Below the pieces are notes generated by a model. The model saw only the letters and a list, made by a program, of their open reading frames with translations, was not told the DNA's origin and did no database searches. 64,000 bases of DNA from Scylla paramamosain (Eukaryota > Arthropoda > Malacostraca > Decapoda > Portunidae): positions 15,954,115-16,018,114 of the forward strand of contig NC_087180.1 of NCBI RefSeq assembly GCF_035594125.1, given 5' to 3'. The position numbers and the translations under genes were made by a program. This document shows, in pieces, positions 1 through 17,845 of the stretch (its first letter is position 1; each line of letters begins with the position of its first letter).

Positions 1-140
1 CACGTCTTTCTTTATTTTTCTTTCAATTTTTCTTCAAGCTTCTATTATATTCTTTCATATATTGTTTTCCTTTCGACATTTATTCTTTTCTACAAGTATT
101 TATTTACCAGCTTCCTTTTAAGAGTCAGGACACGTTTAAG

Positions 141-165
141 CTATCTCTCCCTCTCTCCCTCTCTT

Positions 166-227
<62 letters not shown>

Positions 228-392
228 ACACAGTACTTCCAATATCCCTCAAGGACATTCTGCAAGACATTTCCTCTAATAGTGTTTTGTTCTCAGGTTT
301 GAAAAGGGAAAAAAAGTCAAAAATATAATAAATAAAGAACAGCACAGGTGAGATGAAGGGAACCAGGTGAGAAAATGTCAAAAAAAACTGAA

Positions 393-432
<40 letters not shown>

Positions 433-584
433 AAAATAACGACCGTGCACCATTAGCATTTTTTTCCTCTTACTTAGAGAAAAGAAGAAAAAAATTGGAG
501 ATAGGACAAAAAAAAAAACGCATACGAAAACCAACTTCATTACCAGACACCAAAAAAAAAGAGTAAAAAAATAAAACTAGTGCA

Positions 585-653
<69 letters not shown>
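141..653. repeat. SSR cluster: (CT)n/(CA)n, (CT)n, (CT)n
   Basis: Interrupted CT then CA at 141-232, CT at 394-430 and CT at 588-653. The spacer between is AT-rich without a recognised gene. Confidence 0.95.
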
Positions 654-655
<2 letters not shown>

Positions 656-733
656 AAGTCTTTTACCTTCAATAGTCTCCCTCTCTTCCTAAACATTAAA
701 TAGTCCAGTTTATCACAAAATGTTCCTTATAAG

Positions 734-805
734 ACAACTGCCATGGCCTCATAAGGGGGTTACAGGTCTGCTGGTGCTTGTTCATCCTTTGTGTTTATTG
801 GTGTC
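734..805 (+). repeat. dispersed repeat family B, copy 1
   Basis: AACTGCC...CTCATAAGGGGGTTACAGGTCTGCTGGTGCTTGT matches the order of short blocks also seen near 9600 and, inverted, near 21500. Confidence 0.45.
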
Positions 806-870
806 GCCGTGATAAGGTAATGGTGAGGAAATTAACCTAATCTTTCTTTCTTTTTTTAATTGGACGTACA

Positions 871-873
<3 letters not shown>

Positions 874-963
<90 letters not shown>

Positions 964-1010
964 AGACACTAGTAAACAAAGCTTCAACAAAAGAATTCCT
1001 CAGAAGAAAA

Positions 1011-1091
<81 letters not shown>

Positions 1092-1292
1092 GGTGAGGCA
1101 TGGTGGCGTGGAGAGTGGACGATCGAGGGAGAGGGTGACACATGGGCGCGGCAGAAGAGGACGACAGAAGAGGAATGAAGGAGATAAGCTCACACACACG
1201 CCGGTTGGAGGAGCAGGAGGAGGAGGAGGAGGAGGAGGAGGAGGAGGAGGAGGAGGAGGAGGAGGAGGAGGAGGAGGAGGAGGAGGAGGAGG
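874..1292. repeat. SSR cluster: (GA)n, (CT)n, (GGA)n
   Basis: GA at 874-961 begins as CAGGTGAGAGAG, CT at 1014-1088, and GGA at 1206-1292. The GA and CT tracts are complementary and 52 bases apart. Confidence 0.95.
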
Positions 1293-1488
1293 TGGGGACA
1301 GTGGTGAACAAACTATAAAATATACACAAATGATAAAGATTAGATTAAGAACAATAGGAGTAAATAAGAGATAGCAGGGAGAGGATAAAACTTTAGAGAA
1401 AGAAAATACTGGATAGAAAACGTGTTTAGAAATTTTAGATGAGAATAAGAGGGAATGGAGGAGAAGAGAAAGAGAAAGGAGAAGAATT

Positions 1489-2095
1489 CAAACAACAACA
1501 ACAACAACAACAACAACAAACAAAATAAAAAGGTAAAAATTGACTAACAGACAACCTACCACTCTCCTCCTCCTCCTTCCTTCCTTCCTTCCTTCCTTCA
1601 TTCACTCCCTCCTCCTCCTCCTCCTCCTCCTCCTCCTCCTCCTTCCACCTTCTCATCCACACACAATCCAATTCATTCAGACAGGAGTCATGTTTCGTAG
1701 TGGATTAAATAAGCAGCTAAGCCCTATTCCACTCTGCTTCTCCACCTCCTCCACTTTTAATCCCTTGACCTTATTCCCTTTCTCTCCTTCCTCCACCTTC
1801 GCTCTTCCTTCCTCTTCCTTAATTCTTCTTTCTCTCCCTTATTTCTTTGTTCTTTGTTCCTTCTTCTACTCTCTTCTTTCCTCTCTCACTTCTTTCATCC
1901 GTTATGCTTCCTTACTTCTATTCCTCCTACTTTTCTCCAATCTTCTTCACCTCCTTTTCCTTCTCTCCTATTTCTCCTGTTCTTTTCCACTACTCTTAAC
2001 CTCTTCCATCTTTTCATCCTTATGCTCCACTCTTTATCCTCCTCCACTCCTTATCTCCTCCTTTATTTAATTCCCTTCTGTTCACGACTCTTTTT

Positions 2096-2177
<82 letters not shown>

Positions 2178-2592
2178 GCCCCCACACCCTCAGTAAACCA
2201 CAACAAAGGTGCCTCCATTCCCCGCCACACTTGTCTTATATACCTAACGATGTGCCTTTAATTGACCTTTCAGAATCCAATTATTTTCACCACCACCACC
2301 ACCACCACCACCACCACCAGTACCATTACAATTTCAAGCATGAATATATCTGTCACTAGTGTCATCACTACTCTTACCACTACTAACTATTACTACTACA
2401 ACTGCTACTACTACTATTACTACTACTACCCTAATCCCCGTCGAATTACTAACAAAACAATCATTACTACTACTATTACTATTACCACTACTACTACAAC
2501 CACTACCACTACTATTACTATTTCCCTAACCCCTTCCCACTAGGATCTAACGAGACCGCACTACCACCACCACCACCACCACCACCACCACC
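1489..2592. repeat. SSR cluster: (CAA)n, (CTC)n, C/T-rich block, (CT)n, (CAC)/(TAC)n
   Basis: CAA 1489-1519, CTC/TTCC 1564-1645, an extended C/T-rich strand from 1680 to 2100, CT 2101-2176, CAC 2288-2320, degenerate TAC/CAC to 2525, and CAC 2563-2592. Confidence 0.9.
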
Positions 2593-3815
2593 AAGAAGGC
2601 CGTCCCGCCAAAGGGTTAACATTAATGCAGCTCCGTCCAGCCACACAACACACAAAAAAGGTCTGCATTTTTAGTTTACTGCACAATAAAAGTGACAATT
2701 AAGATGAGAAATTATGAAAGCTGCTTGACGACTTTGAAAATTGGGATGTCTGTCTTGCCTTCTGGAATTTAGTGGTAAGGAACGATCTTCTTCTGTCTTA
2801 GCTCCTCCTTGCTCGCGTGTGCTGACCGACAGGGAAAGGAAAAAAAAAATATTGAGGGGGAAAAAAGTAAGGTAGTAAAAAATAAAAAAAAATATAAAGA
2901 AGAGTTATGTAGTAAAGAAAAGAAAAAAGAAGACATGAGAGGAAAGAAAAGATGAGGAAGATGATAAAAGAGAATAATTTGTAAAGAAAGAAGGGGAAAA
3001 AGAGTAAAAATATAAAAAAAAAGGGAAAAAGGCACAAGAGAAAAGGAGATAAAGAAAGAGGAAAAGGAGAAAAACAGGTGACTGAAAAACAAAACAGAAA
3101 ATAGATAAAATTAAACGAAAAGGAAAATGTGAAACAGAAATATATAAAGTAAAATGAAAAAAAAGGAAATGAAAAAAATGGAAAGGAGCGAAAAAAAATG
3201 AATAAAAAATGAGAATGAGAGAAAAGTAAAGGAAAAAGAAAATTACTTTCTTATTAGCTCAATGTTGTTAAAATTCAGGGCAGGAAATCTCAAGCTAACT
3301 GAATATTCATCACGCAATTATATAGAAAAAAAAGATAAGAAATTGAAAAGTGCACGTTCCGACACAGTAATTCAAGAAGCTGCGAGGAAATTACAAACTT
3401 ACAAGTGGAAACTCGTCCATTGCCAAATAACCACCTGGAAAATATAGCAAATAATAAAGATGATAATAATAATAATAATACGTGTTTTATTAACCTACCA
3501 ACTAAAAAAAAAAAACGATGAATTCTGATAAACATTAATATATTCCTACAAGTTTAGTTGAGGTTAGAATAAGGAAAGAGATTCATATTTTAGTAAGAAG
3601 AGAAGTAATAAAATAAAGCAGCTATATGATTTCAAAGTACACGGAACTAAAGGGTATGATTGAATAGCCACCTTTGTTTTAATTAATAACTTTATCTGCA
3701 GTGATGTATCTTTCATATCATGCAAATATAAAGAAAACACTCACCCCCACAGAAGACATTAAGACCTCCTCAAACATAAGCCATGAAAATTCATCGCCAT
3801 TGCATATGTATGGCT

Positions 3816-3818
<3 letters not shown>
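2593..3818. other. no gene seen; purine-rich spacer
   Basis: From 2830 to 3250 the plus strand is almost all A and G, with G mostly in short groups. The rest is AT-rich. No exon-like segment was recognised. Confidence 0.6.
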
Positions 3819-3889
<71 letters not shown>

Positions 3890-3994
3890 ACACGGTCATC
3901 CTCCTCTTTACCTTCTTTATTACTTCAGTTTCCTTCCTTTCTCACGCTTTCATCATCATTTTACTTCTTAACCTTTCATTCTGCCTCATAACTC

Positions 3995-4085
<91 letters not shown>

Positions 4086-4140
4086 AAAAGAAAGAAAACG
4101 AAGTAAAGGATAAAGACGAGGAAAGTGACCAACACGCACA

Positions 4141-4224
<84 letters not shown>
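3819..4224. repeat. SSR cluster: (CA)n, (CT)n, (CT)n
   Basis: CA 3819-3893, CT 4000-4083 and CT 4143-4224. Confidence 0.97.
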
Positions 4225-4227
<3 letters not shown>

Positions 4228-4658
4228 ACTCCCCATCTAAAACCCACCGAGTAGATTCACCAGAGACTTCAACAGGGACAAAGAAAGTGAGCCTCGTAGA
4301 AGCTTCCGTTCCCGATGGTGGCTAAGACATTACCAGGGGACAGGTGACAAGTGGCCCTCCCTCCTGCCTCCCTACATCCCTCCTCCCCACCTGCCACCTG
4401 TCCAGCCCCACAGGTGAGATCGCTTTCCCCCCGTGACGTGTCATTTCTCAAGGTATTCACTTAGCTGGCAATTGAAAAGGCGAGGTCCAGGAAGGTTACT
4501 CAGCTTAGTTTAATCTAATTTTTCAGTCTGGTTTGTGTAGGAATGGACGCACACACGCATGCACGCAGGTGTATGCACTTGATACACGCACGCACGCACG
4601 CACATTCGAACTCAAAACGCACCCTTGATAAATGAACCCATTCCATAATTTCTCTGAC

Positions 4659-4660
<2 letters not shown>

Positions 4661-4751
<91 letters not shown>

Positions 4752-4794
4752 GCACCACACACAGTTTAGACCGCACCCATTTATCTCTCCGATA

Positions 4795-4862
<68 letters not shown>

Positions 4863-4941
4863 TAAATCACTGAGAGAAACTTAATTATCCTCTATGTGGT
4901 TGCAATGTATTCACGCGCGATATTAATGGACCTAGAAGGAC

Positions 4942-5026
<85 letters not shown>

Positions 5027-5045
5027 CAGACAGTGACAAGCTCAA

Positions 5046-5089
<44 letters not shown>
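4661..5089. repeat. SSR cluster: (CT)n, (CA)n, (GA)n, (CA)n
   Basis: CT 4661-4746, CA 4796-4858, GA 4946-5021 and CA 5049-5089; four different tracts in 430 bases. Confidence 0.97.
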
Positions 5090-5091
<2 letters not shown>

Positions 5092-5676
5092 ACTAACGGA
5101 CGAGGAGGAAGAACAGGACTCGATATCATCACGCCGCTGCAAATGATGGACCGCCTAAGGACAAGGGGAAAAAAATAGGAAAAGAGAAAAGAAGAAGACT
5201 TAGAAGACCAACCTACGCTCCTAACAATGAAAAAAATAATAATAGTAAAAACCTGAATATCAATTACGAGTGGAATTGAGAGACTGAAAATGCGCTGAAA
5301 TAATAAATGCGATGAAGAATAATGCTTCACGAGTGGAAAATAAAATGAAAGATTGAAAAATATTCGAAAAAGTATTAAAAAATATTTGGAAACCGACAAT
5401 ACAGGGATGGAATACAAAAGAGAATTCAAACTTCTAAAAATTAATAATCAACAGAAATTTTTCGTTTACGAACAGAATCTGGACAAAAAAAAAATTAAAA
5501 AAATGAAAAAAATACATAAAAATCTGAAACAATAATAAACAAACAACAAACACGCAAAACAAACACCGGACAAATAAATAGGTAAATAAATAGCCACTAA
5601 ACAACAAAATACCCCATAAATATAAAACAAAACAAGAAAAACACAGCACATTAAAATACAAAACAAGCACCATGCC

Positions 5677-5678
<2 letters not shown>
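5090..5678. other. no gene seen; A-rich spacer
   Basis: A-rich sequence with poly-A runs; frames are short and low in complexity. Confidence 0.6.
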
Positions 5679-5721
<43 letters not shown>

Positions 5722-5997
5722 AGAGGTCAGGCCTAATTACCCGGGCAGCCCAGGTGAGGTAAGACGGCCTCACCCTGGCAGCACCTCCCGGACCTCCACC
5801 CTACCCCGCCCCAGGTGAGTGGTGAAGGGGTTACCTGAGCGATACCTGGTGAGCTGAGCGACGCCCCATGAACTCCGGAGAACGATGGGCGACCAAGGAG
5901 ATAATTTGTCATGTCAAGGAGGAGGAGGAGGAGGAGGAGGAGGAGGAGGAGGAGGAGGAGGAGGAGGAGGAGGAGGAGGAGGAGGAGGAGGAGGAGG
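5679..5997. repeat. SSRs (CA)n and (GGA)n around a GC-rich spacer
   Basis: CA 5679-5719 and GGA 5917-5997. The spacer at 5720-5910 is unusually GC-rich and has CCAGGTGAG three times in variant form, but no open exon. Confidence 0.9.
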
Positions 5998-6514
5998 GAT
6001 GATAGTAGTGTTGGGATGAAGAACAAGAAAGCAAGAAAAGAAAGGACTAAGAGGAGCATGAAGAGAACAAAAGAAAAAGGGGAAAAAGAAGAAAAGAAGC
6101 AAGAAAAGTGCCAAATAAAACTAGGAGTAAATGAACAGAGGAAAAGGAACAAAACATGATGAAAAAAAGAGACGAGCAAAAAGAAGATGCCAGAGGAGGA
6201 AGAGAAGAGGAAGATAAGTGTGAAGATGTAAGAGAAGGAAGGTAGAGAAGAGGAAGAGAAAGAGGAGGTGATAAGAAGGGAGATATGGAAGACTAGCACT
6301 GGGAGGAGGCATTAAAACTATGGAGAGAGAGGGAGAAGGGAGAGGGAGGGACGATGGATGAAGGGTATTGAGAGATATTAGACACTGATGGACGGGAGGG
6401 AGGGAGGGAGGGAGAGAGGGAGGGAAGGGAGGGAGAGGAGGAGAGCGGTACTTTAAGATAACAAAGGTGAAAGAAAGAAGAGATGGTGGTGTAATTCTTC
6501 TTTGTTGTTGTGCT

Positions 6515-6515
6515 G

Positions 6516-6601
<86 letters not shown>

Positions 6602-7122
6602 TGTTGTTGTAATCATAGTGGTAGCAATAGAGAAAGAAATGAACAATGAAATGCGTCTGTGCACAAGAACACAAATAAATAGATGAAAAAGAAACGAAGA
6701 TTTAAAAATATATGATGAATAGATAACTTACGAAAAAGAAAAATACAGTACAATACACCACCAATTACCATGAACTAAAAAAAATATAAAATAAAATAAA
6801 AAATACATACAGGAAACCCAAGAACTGAAAAAAAGAAAACGGGGATGCAACATTTAGCAAACATCATGACGTCACAGCTCCTAACTAACCGTCCTCCCAT
6901 TTATTTCTATTACTATTATTCCCGTGTTTTATTAAGAGAAAATTGCCGTCTGTACCTGTCGCCCTGTTCCATTATATTCGTGATATGTGGAAAGCCACCC
7001 CCGCACCTGACACTTAATTAATCCGCAAGTTTCCCTTATCAACCTGACGAGTTTTTGCACCACCACCATCACCACCACAACCACCATCATCACCACCACC
7101 ACCACCACCACCACCACCACCA
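6515..7122. repeat. SSRs (TAG)n and (CAC)n
   Basis: TAG 6515-6600 running into TTG; imperfect CAC/CAT 7059-7122. Between them is AT-rich sequence without a recognised gene. Confidence 0.95.
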
Positions 7123-7277
7123 AAGTTACAGTATCATTTTTTGCCAACATTCCATAGAGACCGTACAGAAAATAAATAAATTACGAACATTGCCTGAAAG
7201 ATAAGAACTATTTAAACTGACTTTAAGGATTCTCTAATTTTCTTGTTCTTCTTGTTCTTGTTTTTCTTCTTGTTCTT

Positions 7278-7885
<608 letters not shown>

Positions 7886-8034
7886 TTCACCAAGTTGTAG
7901 TACACGAGGCCTGAGCTGTGCATGTGTGGTCTTGTCCTGTCTTCACTCCTTATCAATATTTGTTGAGTTTTTCCTTGTGTCTTTGTGTGCGACAGCGACA
8001 GCGCGAGAGAGAGAGAGCGAGAGAGAGAGAGAGA

Positions 8035-9596
8035 AGGGGGTGGTCAGGAGAGAGTGAGAGAGATAGAGAGAGGGAATGAAGTACACGCACACACGTACAC
8101 ACAACAATCTAGTGTGTGAAATAGCCCCAGGCACAAATACTCTGGTTGGCGAGATATCAAGGGAGCAATAAGTCTTCTCCCGCCACCCGGACATTACATA
8201 CGTCAGACCAGCCCCGCCGCACTCAAGAAACATGAAAACAGATTATGAAGAGAGCACCACCATGTATATATGTAATGTTCACCACCTACAATATTCAGAG
8301 AGAGATCCAAAAATTTCTTACAGGACAGCTGGAGGAGAAGAAGAAGAAGAAGAGAAGGAGGAGGAGGAGGAGGACAAGAAGAACAAGGACAAGAAGAACG
8401 AGATGAACAAGAACAAGAGAAAAGAAAAGAAAGGAAAGGAAAGGAGAAGAAACAAACAAAAAAAGGAAGAGAGAAAAAAGAAAGAAATGACAAAAAATAA
8501 ATAAATGCCATACAGGATAACATTACCATTGATGCATTAGAAATAAAAAAAATAAATAAATAAATAAAATCATCCAAAATACCAACTATACCATGAGCAC
8601 CTTTCTAAGTATGAAGGAACCAACAATAAACCCGAAAGACAAAGAGCAGCACGTTCCTTCACACTGCAAGACGCTCACTACAACCCGACATAAGACCAAC
8701 ACACACGCACGGACACAAGACACCGCGAGTACAGGGAGTGAAGGGGAGGGGGAAAACCTCTGCGTGTCATCATCACCGACGCGGAATAGTCTGAAGTGAA
8801 GCAGTGCGTGTCAGCGAGGGAAAAAAATACAGTACAAGCGGTGCAAACATAATGGTCGAACTTCCACGGCAGAAATTTAGCACAAGAAGAAAAAAAAAGA
8901 AAAAGAAAAAGAAAATAAGCATCGTGAAGTTAGTCATAGAAAACGGGTGTCTGAGATGCTTCCTAACACTAGATATCTTCGCCTGATACATAAAGCGAGG
9001 AATTAAGTATGATTATCACCATTTACTTGTACACACCCGCCCCTTGCGTCATAACACCAGAGCGAGGGTAAAACTATTATCAATGCAATTATAGTGAAAA
9101 TTTAACAAGCTCAGCCATGCATGTACCGTTATAATCTGGCTTAGTCAATTAATATGGTTAAATAAATGATCTGAATTTAATTAAAGAACGATTTATTCTA
9201 CACAGTGTTTAGAAACAATAGGAAGAAAATGTGCAATGCATTGTGGTTAAAAGATTTCAATTATCTGTTTTTCCTCTCTCTAATTCTCCTCTTTCCTTCT
9301 ATCTCTCTCTCTCTTTCTTCTCTTTCTCCTAACCTTTCTCTTCTTTCACTATCCCCTTTGTCTCTAACTCCTCTTTCTTCTCCTTCTCCTAATTCTCCTC
9401 TTCCTTCACTACCCTATATTACTCTTCCTCTTTGTCTATAATTCTCTTCTTCCTCCTCCCATATCCTCTTTCTTCTTCTAATTCTCATCTTCCTTCATTA
9501 TCCTGTGTCCCTTTTCCTCTGTCTCTTTTTACTATTCTATATCACTTCCTTAACTATCCAACTATCTTACGTCTCACATTTCATAGTAGTTTTCTT
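8035..9596. other. no gene seen; mixed spacer
   Basis: A short interrupted GA tract precedes this (8005-8034). 8330-8500 is A/G-rich; 9260-9560 is C/T-rich. Frames here are low in complexity. Confidence 0.55.
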
Positions 9597-9665
9597 AACT
9601 GCAAACAGCCTCTTAAGGGCCAATAAGTCTGCTGTTGCTTGTGCTTCATTTGTGTTTCCTTGGGT
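9597..9665 (+). repeat. dispersed repeat family B, copy 2
   Basis: It contains AAGGGCCAATAAGTCTGCTG followed by TTGCTTGTGCTTCATTTGTG. It shares AAGTCTGCTG and flanks with the other two copies. Confidence 0.5.
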
Positions 9666-9734
9666 TTTTCCTCCCTTCGTTTTTTTTTCTTTTTTTCAGG
9701 AAAGCAATAAAAATCTAAATCACGAATACACAGA

Positions 9735-10319
<585 letters not shown>

Positions 10320-10397
10320 CTAATCTCTAAGCTTCTGATTATTTACATTACAAATTTATAAAAGAAAAATGAAAAATAAATATCTACTATATAATAA

Positions 10398-10398
10398 C

Positions 10399-10451
<53 letters not shown>

Positions 10452-10767
10452 TAACAACAACAACAACAACACAGGTAGCCGCTAAGGATCGTTGCTTCCA
10501 CCCCACCTACAACCTTCGCCCAATTAACAAAGGACAGGTGAGGCGGAGGCAGGTGAAGGTGTAGCGCTCATTGTACACACCATTACAATTTCTCGCTCCA
10601 TTGTACATCAGCCTACCCCATCATTACGCCTACCGGAGGAGGAGGAGGAGGAGGAGGAGGAGGAGGAGGAGGAGGAGGGATAGAAGGTGGTCATGAATAA
10701 AAATCTCAGTACAAGCTTTATATTAATTAAATCTGCAGCAACAACACGAGAATAATTCGGTACATTC

Positions 10768-10830
<63 letters not shown>

Positions 10831-10977
10831 CGATTATCTCAGAACGATTCTCTCTGAACGCGCCAGGAAGGAAGGGATGAAAGGAAGAGGAAGATGAAAG
10901 TATAAATTTTCCCCTCGTGTGCTTCATGTCTTTAAAAATCCACGTAAGAGTCATTTTCTGTTCAATATGCCCTTTAA

Positions 10978-11062
<85 letters not shown>

Positions 11063-11240
11063 TTCATGACTTAACTTCACAAGTACCAAAACAAAACTAG
11101 TCTTCCTGGAAACGAACACGGAAATTTAACTTAGAGAAACACGAAAAAAAAAATACATGAAATGAAAAAAATAAAAGCAATATTCCTTAAATTTAAGAAA
11201 TCTACGAGGAATTTAAGGAAACATGTAACAAAATAATAAT

Positions 11241-11334
<94 letters not shown>

Positions 11335-11389
11335 TAAGCAAAAAAATTTAGAGCAAGATTTCGTAACGTTACACAATTATAATACATCA

Positions 11390-11454
<65 letters not shown>
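10398..11454. repeat. SSR cluster: (AAT)/(CAA)n, (GGA)n, (CT)n, (GA)n x2, (CT)n
   Basis: AAT then CAA 10398-10471, GGA 10634-10679, CT 10770-10827, GA 10981-11060, GA 11242-11331 and CT 11392-11454. Confidence 0.97.
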
Positions 11455-11457
<3 letters not shown>

Positions 11458-11544
11458 ACTCACCACCGTCACACTTTATAATTCTGCTGGTTATAAAGTA
11501 ATGGAGTTCGTAAAGTGCTATTAACCTTACTTGGATGTGATGCT

Positions 11545-12903
<1,359 letters not shown>

Positions 12904-12906
<3 letters not shown>

Positions 12907-14357
12907 TCACGGCGTCGAAACGTGATCAATGGCCGCATAATCTCTAATTCTTGGGTCCTGGGCGGGGCTGAGGAGGAGGACGAGGAGAAGGAAGAAGAAG
13001 AAGGAAAAGAATGAAAAAAGAGAGGAGGAAAACACTGATGAAGACGAAGAACAAGAACAAGAAAATAAGAATATAAGAAGAGACGAAGATCCAAAATATA
13101 CTCGTAACAAATGAAGAGGAAGAAGAAGGAAGAGAAGAAAACTAAAAAAAAAGAAGAAGGAGCAGGAGGAAAATAGAGAGAGAGGACGAGAAGAAGAGGA
13201 GGAGGACAAATATTACGTCATATATTCCAAAACTCTGAGTAAGATGAATGTTTTCCCTTACGTTGCGATGTCAGTCTATTTTACGGGAAGGCAAATCGTG
13301 TACAGAATATTGTGAAAAATGAAAAATATATTGTGCAACAGGATACAGAGGAGGAGGAGGGGGAGGAGGAGGAGGAGAAGGAGGAGGAGGAGAAAAGGAG
13401 GTAATGAAGACGGATGTGAAGCAAGGTAATCGATTCTTAGTTACACAATTGAAGCATCGAAGATATACGAGTTTGAAGCAAATACATACATACATACATA
13501 CACACACTGACAAACGGGCACAGGTGAGCAAGAGACAAGATCAAATTAACAGGTACAACAAAATGTATCAACCTATCTATCTACCCATCTAACACTATCA
13601 CAGGTAACATTCACACAGGTGCAATATTTACCTGACAACAAATAGTCTTCTTTAACCTATTACATTTCAAACAATAATACACGTTAAGTAAGCCATCAAT
13701 GTATAAAACCATCAGATGACAATGGAAGCTGCAAGAAAGCCATCGGTAAACACATGTACCAGTCTCTATATAAAGAAAAAACAAACCATACTCACATATA
13801 TCTACGCATTCATCAGTATTCGTAAATTTAAATACTCCCCTAACCTTCCCTATTGACTAAACACTTAACCCGATTACTAAGTCCAAGCCAATCACCTACT
13901 CGAACCAATACTATTTTTTTTTCTGTCCCTATTCCTTAAAGTACGACGTGTGATTTACGGAGCCGTGGCGGAAGTCGTAAAGAAACGGGAAGATAAGGTT
14001 GTCATGGAGGTGAAGGGGGCGAAGCAGAGATGGATGGAAGGGAGTTGAGGAAATCAAAGGTCAACATATGAATCGTAAAGGTATAAAAAAAGAATGGGAA
14101 GCTTGCAGAGGAGACGTACATGAACAAAAAATGACCCAAAGAATATGCCTTTTTTTTTTTTTTCAATCGATTCCTCCTTTTTTTTTCTTCATCTTCATTT
14201 CCTAACTTATTTCTTCTTTTCTCTTCTTCGTTCATTTTCTTCTCATCCTTTTCCTAATCTTCCTCCAGATCCCATGAATCTATTCTCATTCCAGTTCTTT
14301 TATCATTCTCTCATGTTTTTATTTTCTTTTAGCCCTTCCTTCTCCTCATCTTCTTCT
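12904..14357. other. no gene seen apart from family A copy
   Basis: A/G-rich 12970-13210, interrupted GGA 13350-13400, the family A repeat at 13719-13940, and C/T-rich from 14150. Nothing exon-like was recognised. Confidence 0.55.
13719..13940 (+). repeat. dispersed repeat family A, copy 1
   Basis: It shares GAAGCTGCAAGAAAGCCATC, a CTCTATATAAAG segment and a downstream TATTGACTAA...CCAATACTA region with the copies at 45802 and, for the first half, 52391. The length is about 220 bases. No coding potential was seen; it looks like a short non-autonomous element. Confidence 0.65.
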
Positions 14358-14932
14358 TCCTCCTCCTCCTCCTCCTCCTCCTCCTCCTCCCAGAAATCTC
14401 TTGAATTAATACTCATTTCCTCTTCCTCCTCTTCGTCCTTCACTGTATATCTCTTCTACTTAATTCCAGCTCCTCCTCCTCCCCATTCCTCCTTTAAATC
14501 CCCATGACTGTATCCCCATTTCTTCTTCCTTTACTGCATTCCCGTTCTATCTCCTCCTCCTCCACCTTCTCCTCCTCTTCCTCCTGCGATACCTATCATT
14601 AGAACTCACCTGCCATATAAACTGGTACCTGTAATCACACATTGACAGGAGGGAGAGGAGAGATGGAAGGAAAAAAAAACGAGAGGGAAGACAGCGGAAG
14701 ATTTTAAGAGAAGGGAGGTTTTTTTTCTTCCTCTTTTTTTTTAGACTCGATATTCATTTCTTCTTGTCCCTTTGGTATATCGAGTGTTAATACCCACAAC
14801 AACGCCAAGTGCACGTCTCTTATGTCCCCGCTACGCTTGTATATCGTAAGGTACAGGAGACGCTGGGCGCATCCTCCAAAACCTGTTTACGTGGCCCCAG
14901 CTGTATTGTGTGTTGGGATAGGCTAAGATTCC

Positions 14933-15022
<90 letters not shown>

Positions 15023-15235
15023 AAGGCTCATTATCTTCTCTCTACTTCTACCTGAATGACTTATCTACTTCTCTATCTATTTTTTTCTATATCTGCCTGT
15101 TTATCTATCTCTCTATCTATCACTTTGTCTCCCTGTCTTTTTGTTCATGTCTGTCCATCTATCTATATTTACTTATCTATCTATCCATCTATCTATCCAT
15201 CTATTCATCTATTTATCTACCCATCTACCCATCCA
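14358..15235. repeat. SSRs (CTC)n, (CT)n and degenerate (ATCT)n
   Basis: CTC 14358-14390, CT 14933-15018 and imperfect ATCT/ATCC tetramers 15040-15235. Confidence 0.9.
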
Positions 15236-15429
15236 CCCTCAGTACGTAATACTCTCTATACAGTCTCTACTCTCCACACGCAGGCTCCATGGCTAATCTC
15301 AGTCACTTTTCAGTCTGTAATTACGAGTCGAATGCTTTCTCTACCTATTCAGCAGGTAATGACCACCTTGCGGGATGAGTACTGATAGAGAAAATGAATC
15401 GTGAAAGTAATCGAAATAAAATCAAGTAG

Positions 15430-15960
15430 ATAATTCATCAGCTTGACTTACAATACAGAAATGTAGTAGTGGTTAAATATGTTTCAAAATAGATACAGAA
15501 CGTTGGTGTACATAGAAGCAGCACTAAAATAGGTAGGAAATAAGAGAAATAAAATAGAACAAGTTAACCTTAATACAAAAAACTAATAATGAAGTAATGA
15601 AATGCCTCAAACTACAAATCTAAAAAAAAAAAAAAAAAGAAGAATAGAACTGAAAAAAATCTTACCTGAAGCATAGAAATGACAACACAAACAGCCATTT
15701 TTATAACAAATATAACATCAGAATTTTTAATAATAAAATGCCCTTAAAATAGAAATAAAAAAAAAAGCATACGTACAAAAAGAAAAGAGAACGAAAAACA
15801 GGAAAATTCTTAACTGAAGCAAAAAAAAACAACACAAACATTAACATGACAAACAGTACATCAGAATTTATAATAATGAAGTATTTTATATTGAGATCAT
15901 ACGAGAATTAAAAAAAAAAAAAACAGGAAAAATCTAAACTGATAAAAAACAACAAAACAA
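15430..15960 (+). repeat. degenerate A-rich tandem repeat
   Basis: Blocks like CTTACCTGAAGCATAGAAAT (15661), CTTAACTGAAGC (15810) and CTAAACTGATAAA (15932) recur with 'caacacaaaca', 'tacatcagaatttataataa' and A-runs. The period is about 120-150. Confidence 0.6.
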
Positions 15961-16231
15961 AAAACAAACAAAAAACAACAAACAAAACATCACAACCTAT
16001 CATTTCTTCCCCTCCATTCACGGTGAAACATTACAACACCAATTAGCGTACGTACTTTTTCACAGCCTCTAGAAACCACTCGGCCACTCTGAGCCTCCCC
16101 ACTTAGCGGTAATGAAACGACCCACTGGAACAGGTAAAGTGGCGCACCTTTCCAATACCTACTTCCGCCAATTCACCTGTTGGCGACTAATTGGAGCAGG
16201 ACATGAGGCAACGTTAATTATGTGCGGATAA

Positions 16232-16233
<2 letters not shown>
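15961..16233. promoter_or_regulatory. complex non-repetitive island, possible regulatory element
   Basis: 16040-16230 is unlike the simple surroundings: balanced base composition with CCAATTAGC, CTAATTGG, GTTAATTATG (homeodomain-type cores) and CACCTG/CAGGTAA. No frame is open. Function is inferred only from composition and motifs. Confidence 0.25.
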
Positions 16234-16310
<77 letters not shown>

Positions 16311-16416
16311 GCTAGATACATTTTTCCTATTTTTTCTATCTTCTCATATGCTCCTCCTCTTTTTTTTTTTCTCTACCACGTGGGTTAAATGATACAAAAA
16401 CACAAGTCATTTCCCT

Positions 16417-16498
<82 letters not shown>

Positions 16499-16614
16499 GA
16501 TTTTCATCACGCCTCGACGTTTTAATCTCATACAATTTTCTTTATCTTCAGAACCACATGCCATTATCACTATCTGCATCCTGCCCAACATTCATCATAT
16601 ATCAGTGTCTGTAA

Positions 16615-16672
<58 letters not shown>
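16234..16672. repeat. SSR cluster: three (CT)n tracts
   Basis: CT 16234-16309, 16420-16494 and 16618-16672. Confidence 0.97.
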
Positions 16673-16675
<3 letters not shown>

Positions 16676-16928
16676 GGCTCCTATATCTCTTCTTTATTTT
16701 TTACATACATAACTCCATCTACTTTTTTTTTCTCTCTTTCTATTACAGTGTGTTAAATAAAGAGAATGGGCAGGTAAGGGGGGTGTCTTCTTACTTTTCT
16801 ATTATGTCCTCTTACTGGTAATGGAGATGGAACACAATGGTCGTCTGGAGGAAATTATCCAGATTCAAGTCAATAAGCTTATCCTCGTTTCTAATTTTTG
16901 TGATTATATGATGAATAATAGAAGTACT

Positions 16929-17845
<917 letters not shown>

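Noticed and set aside
5733..6299. Minus-strand 188-residue frame with a poly-Leu run
   Set aside because: The Leu run is the (GGA)n tract read on the other strand; the rest is C/T-rich composition, not a protein family.
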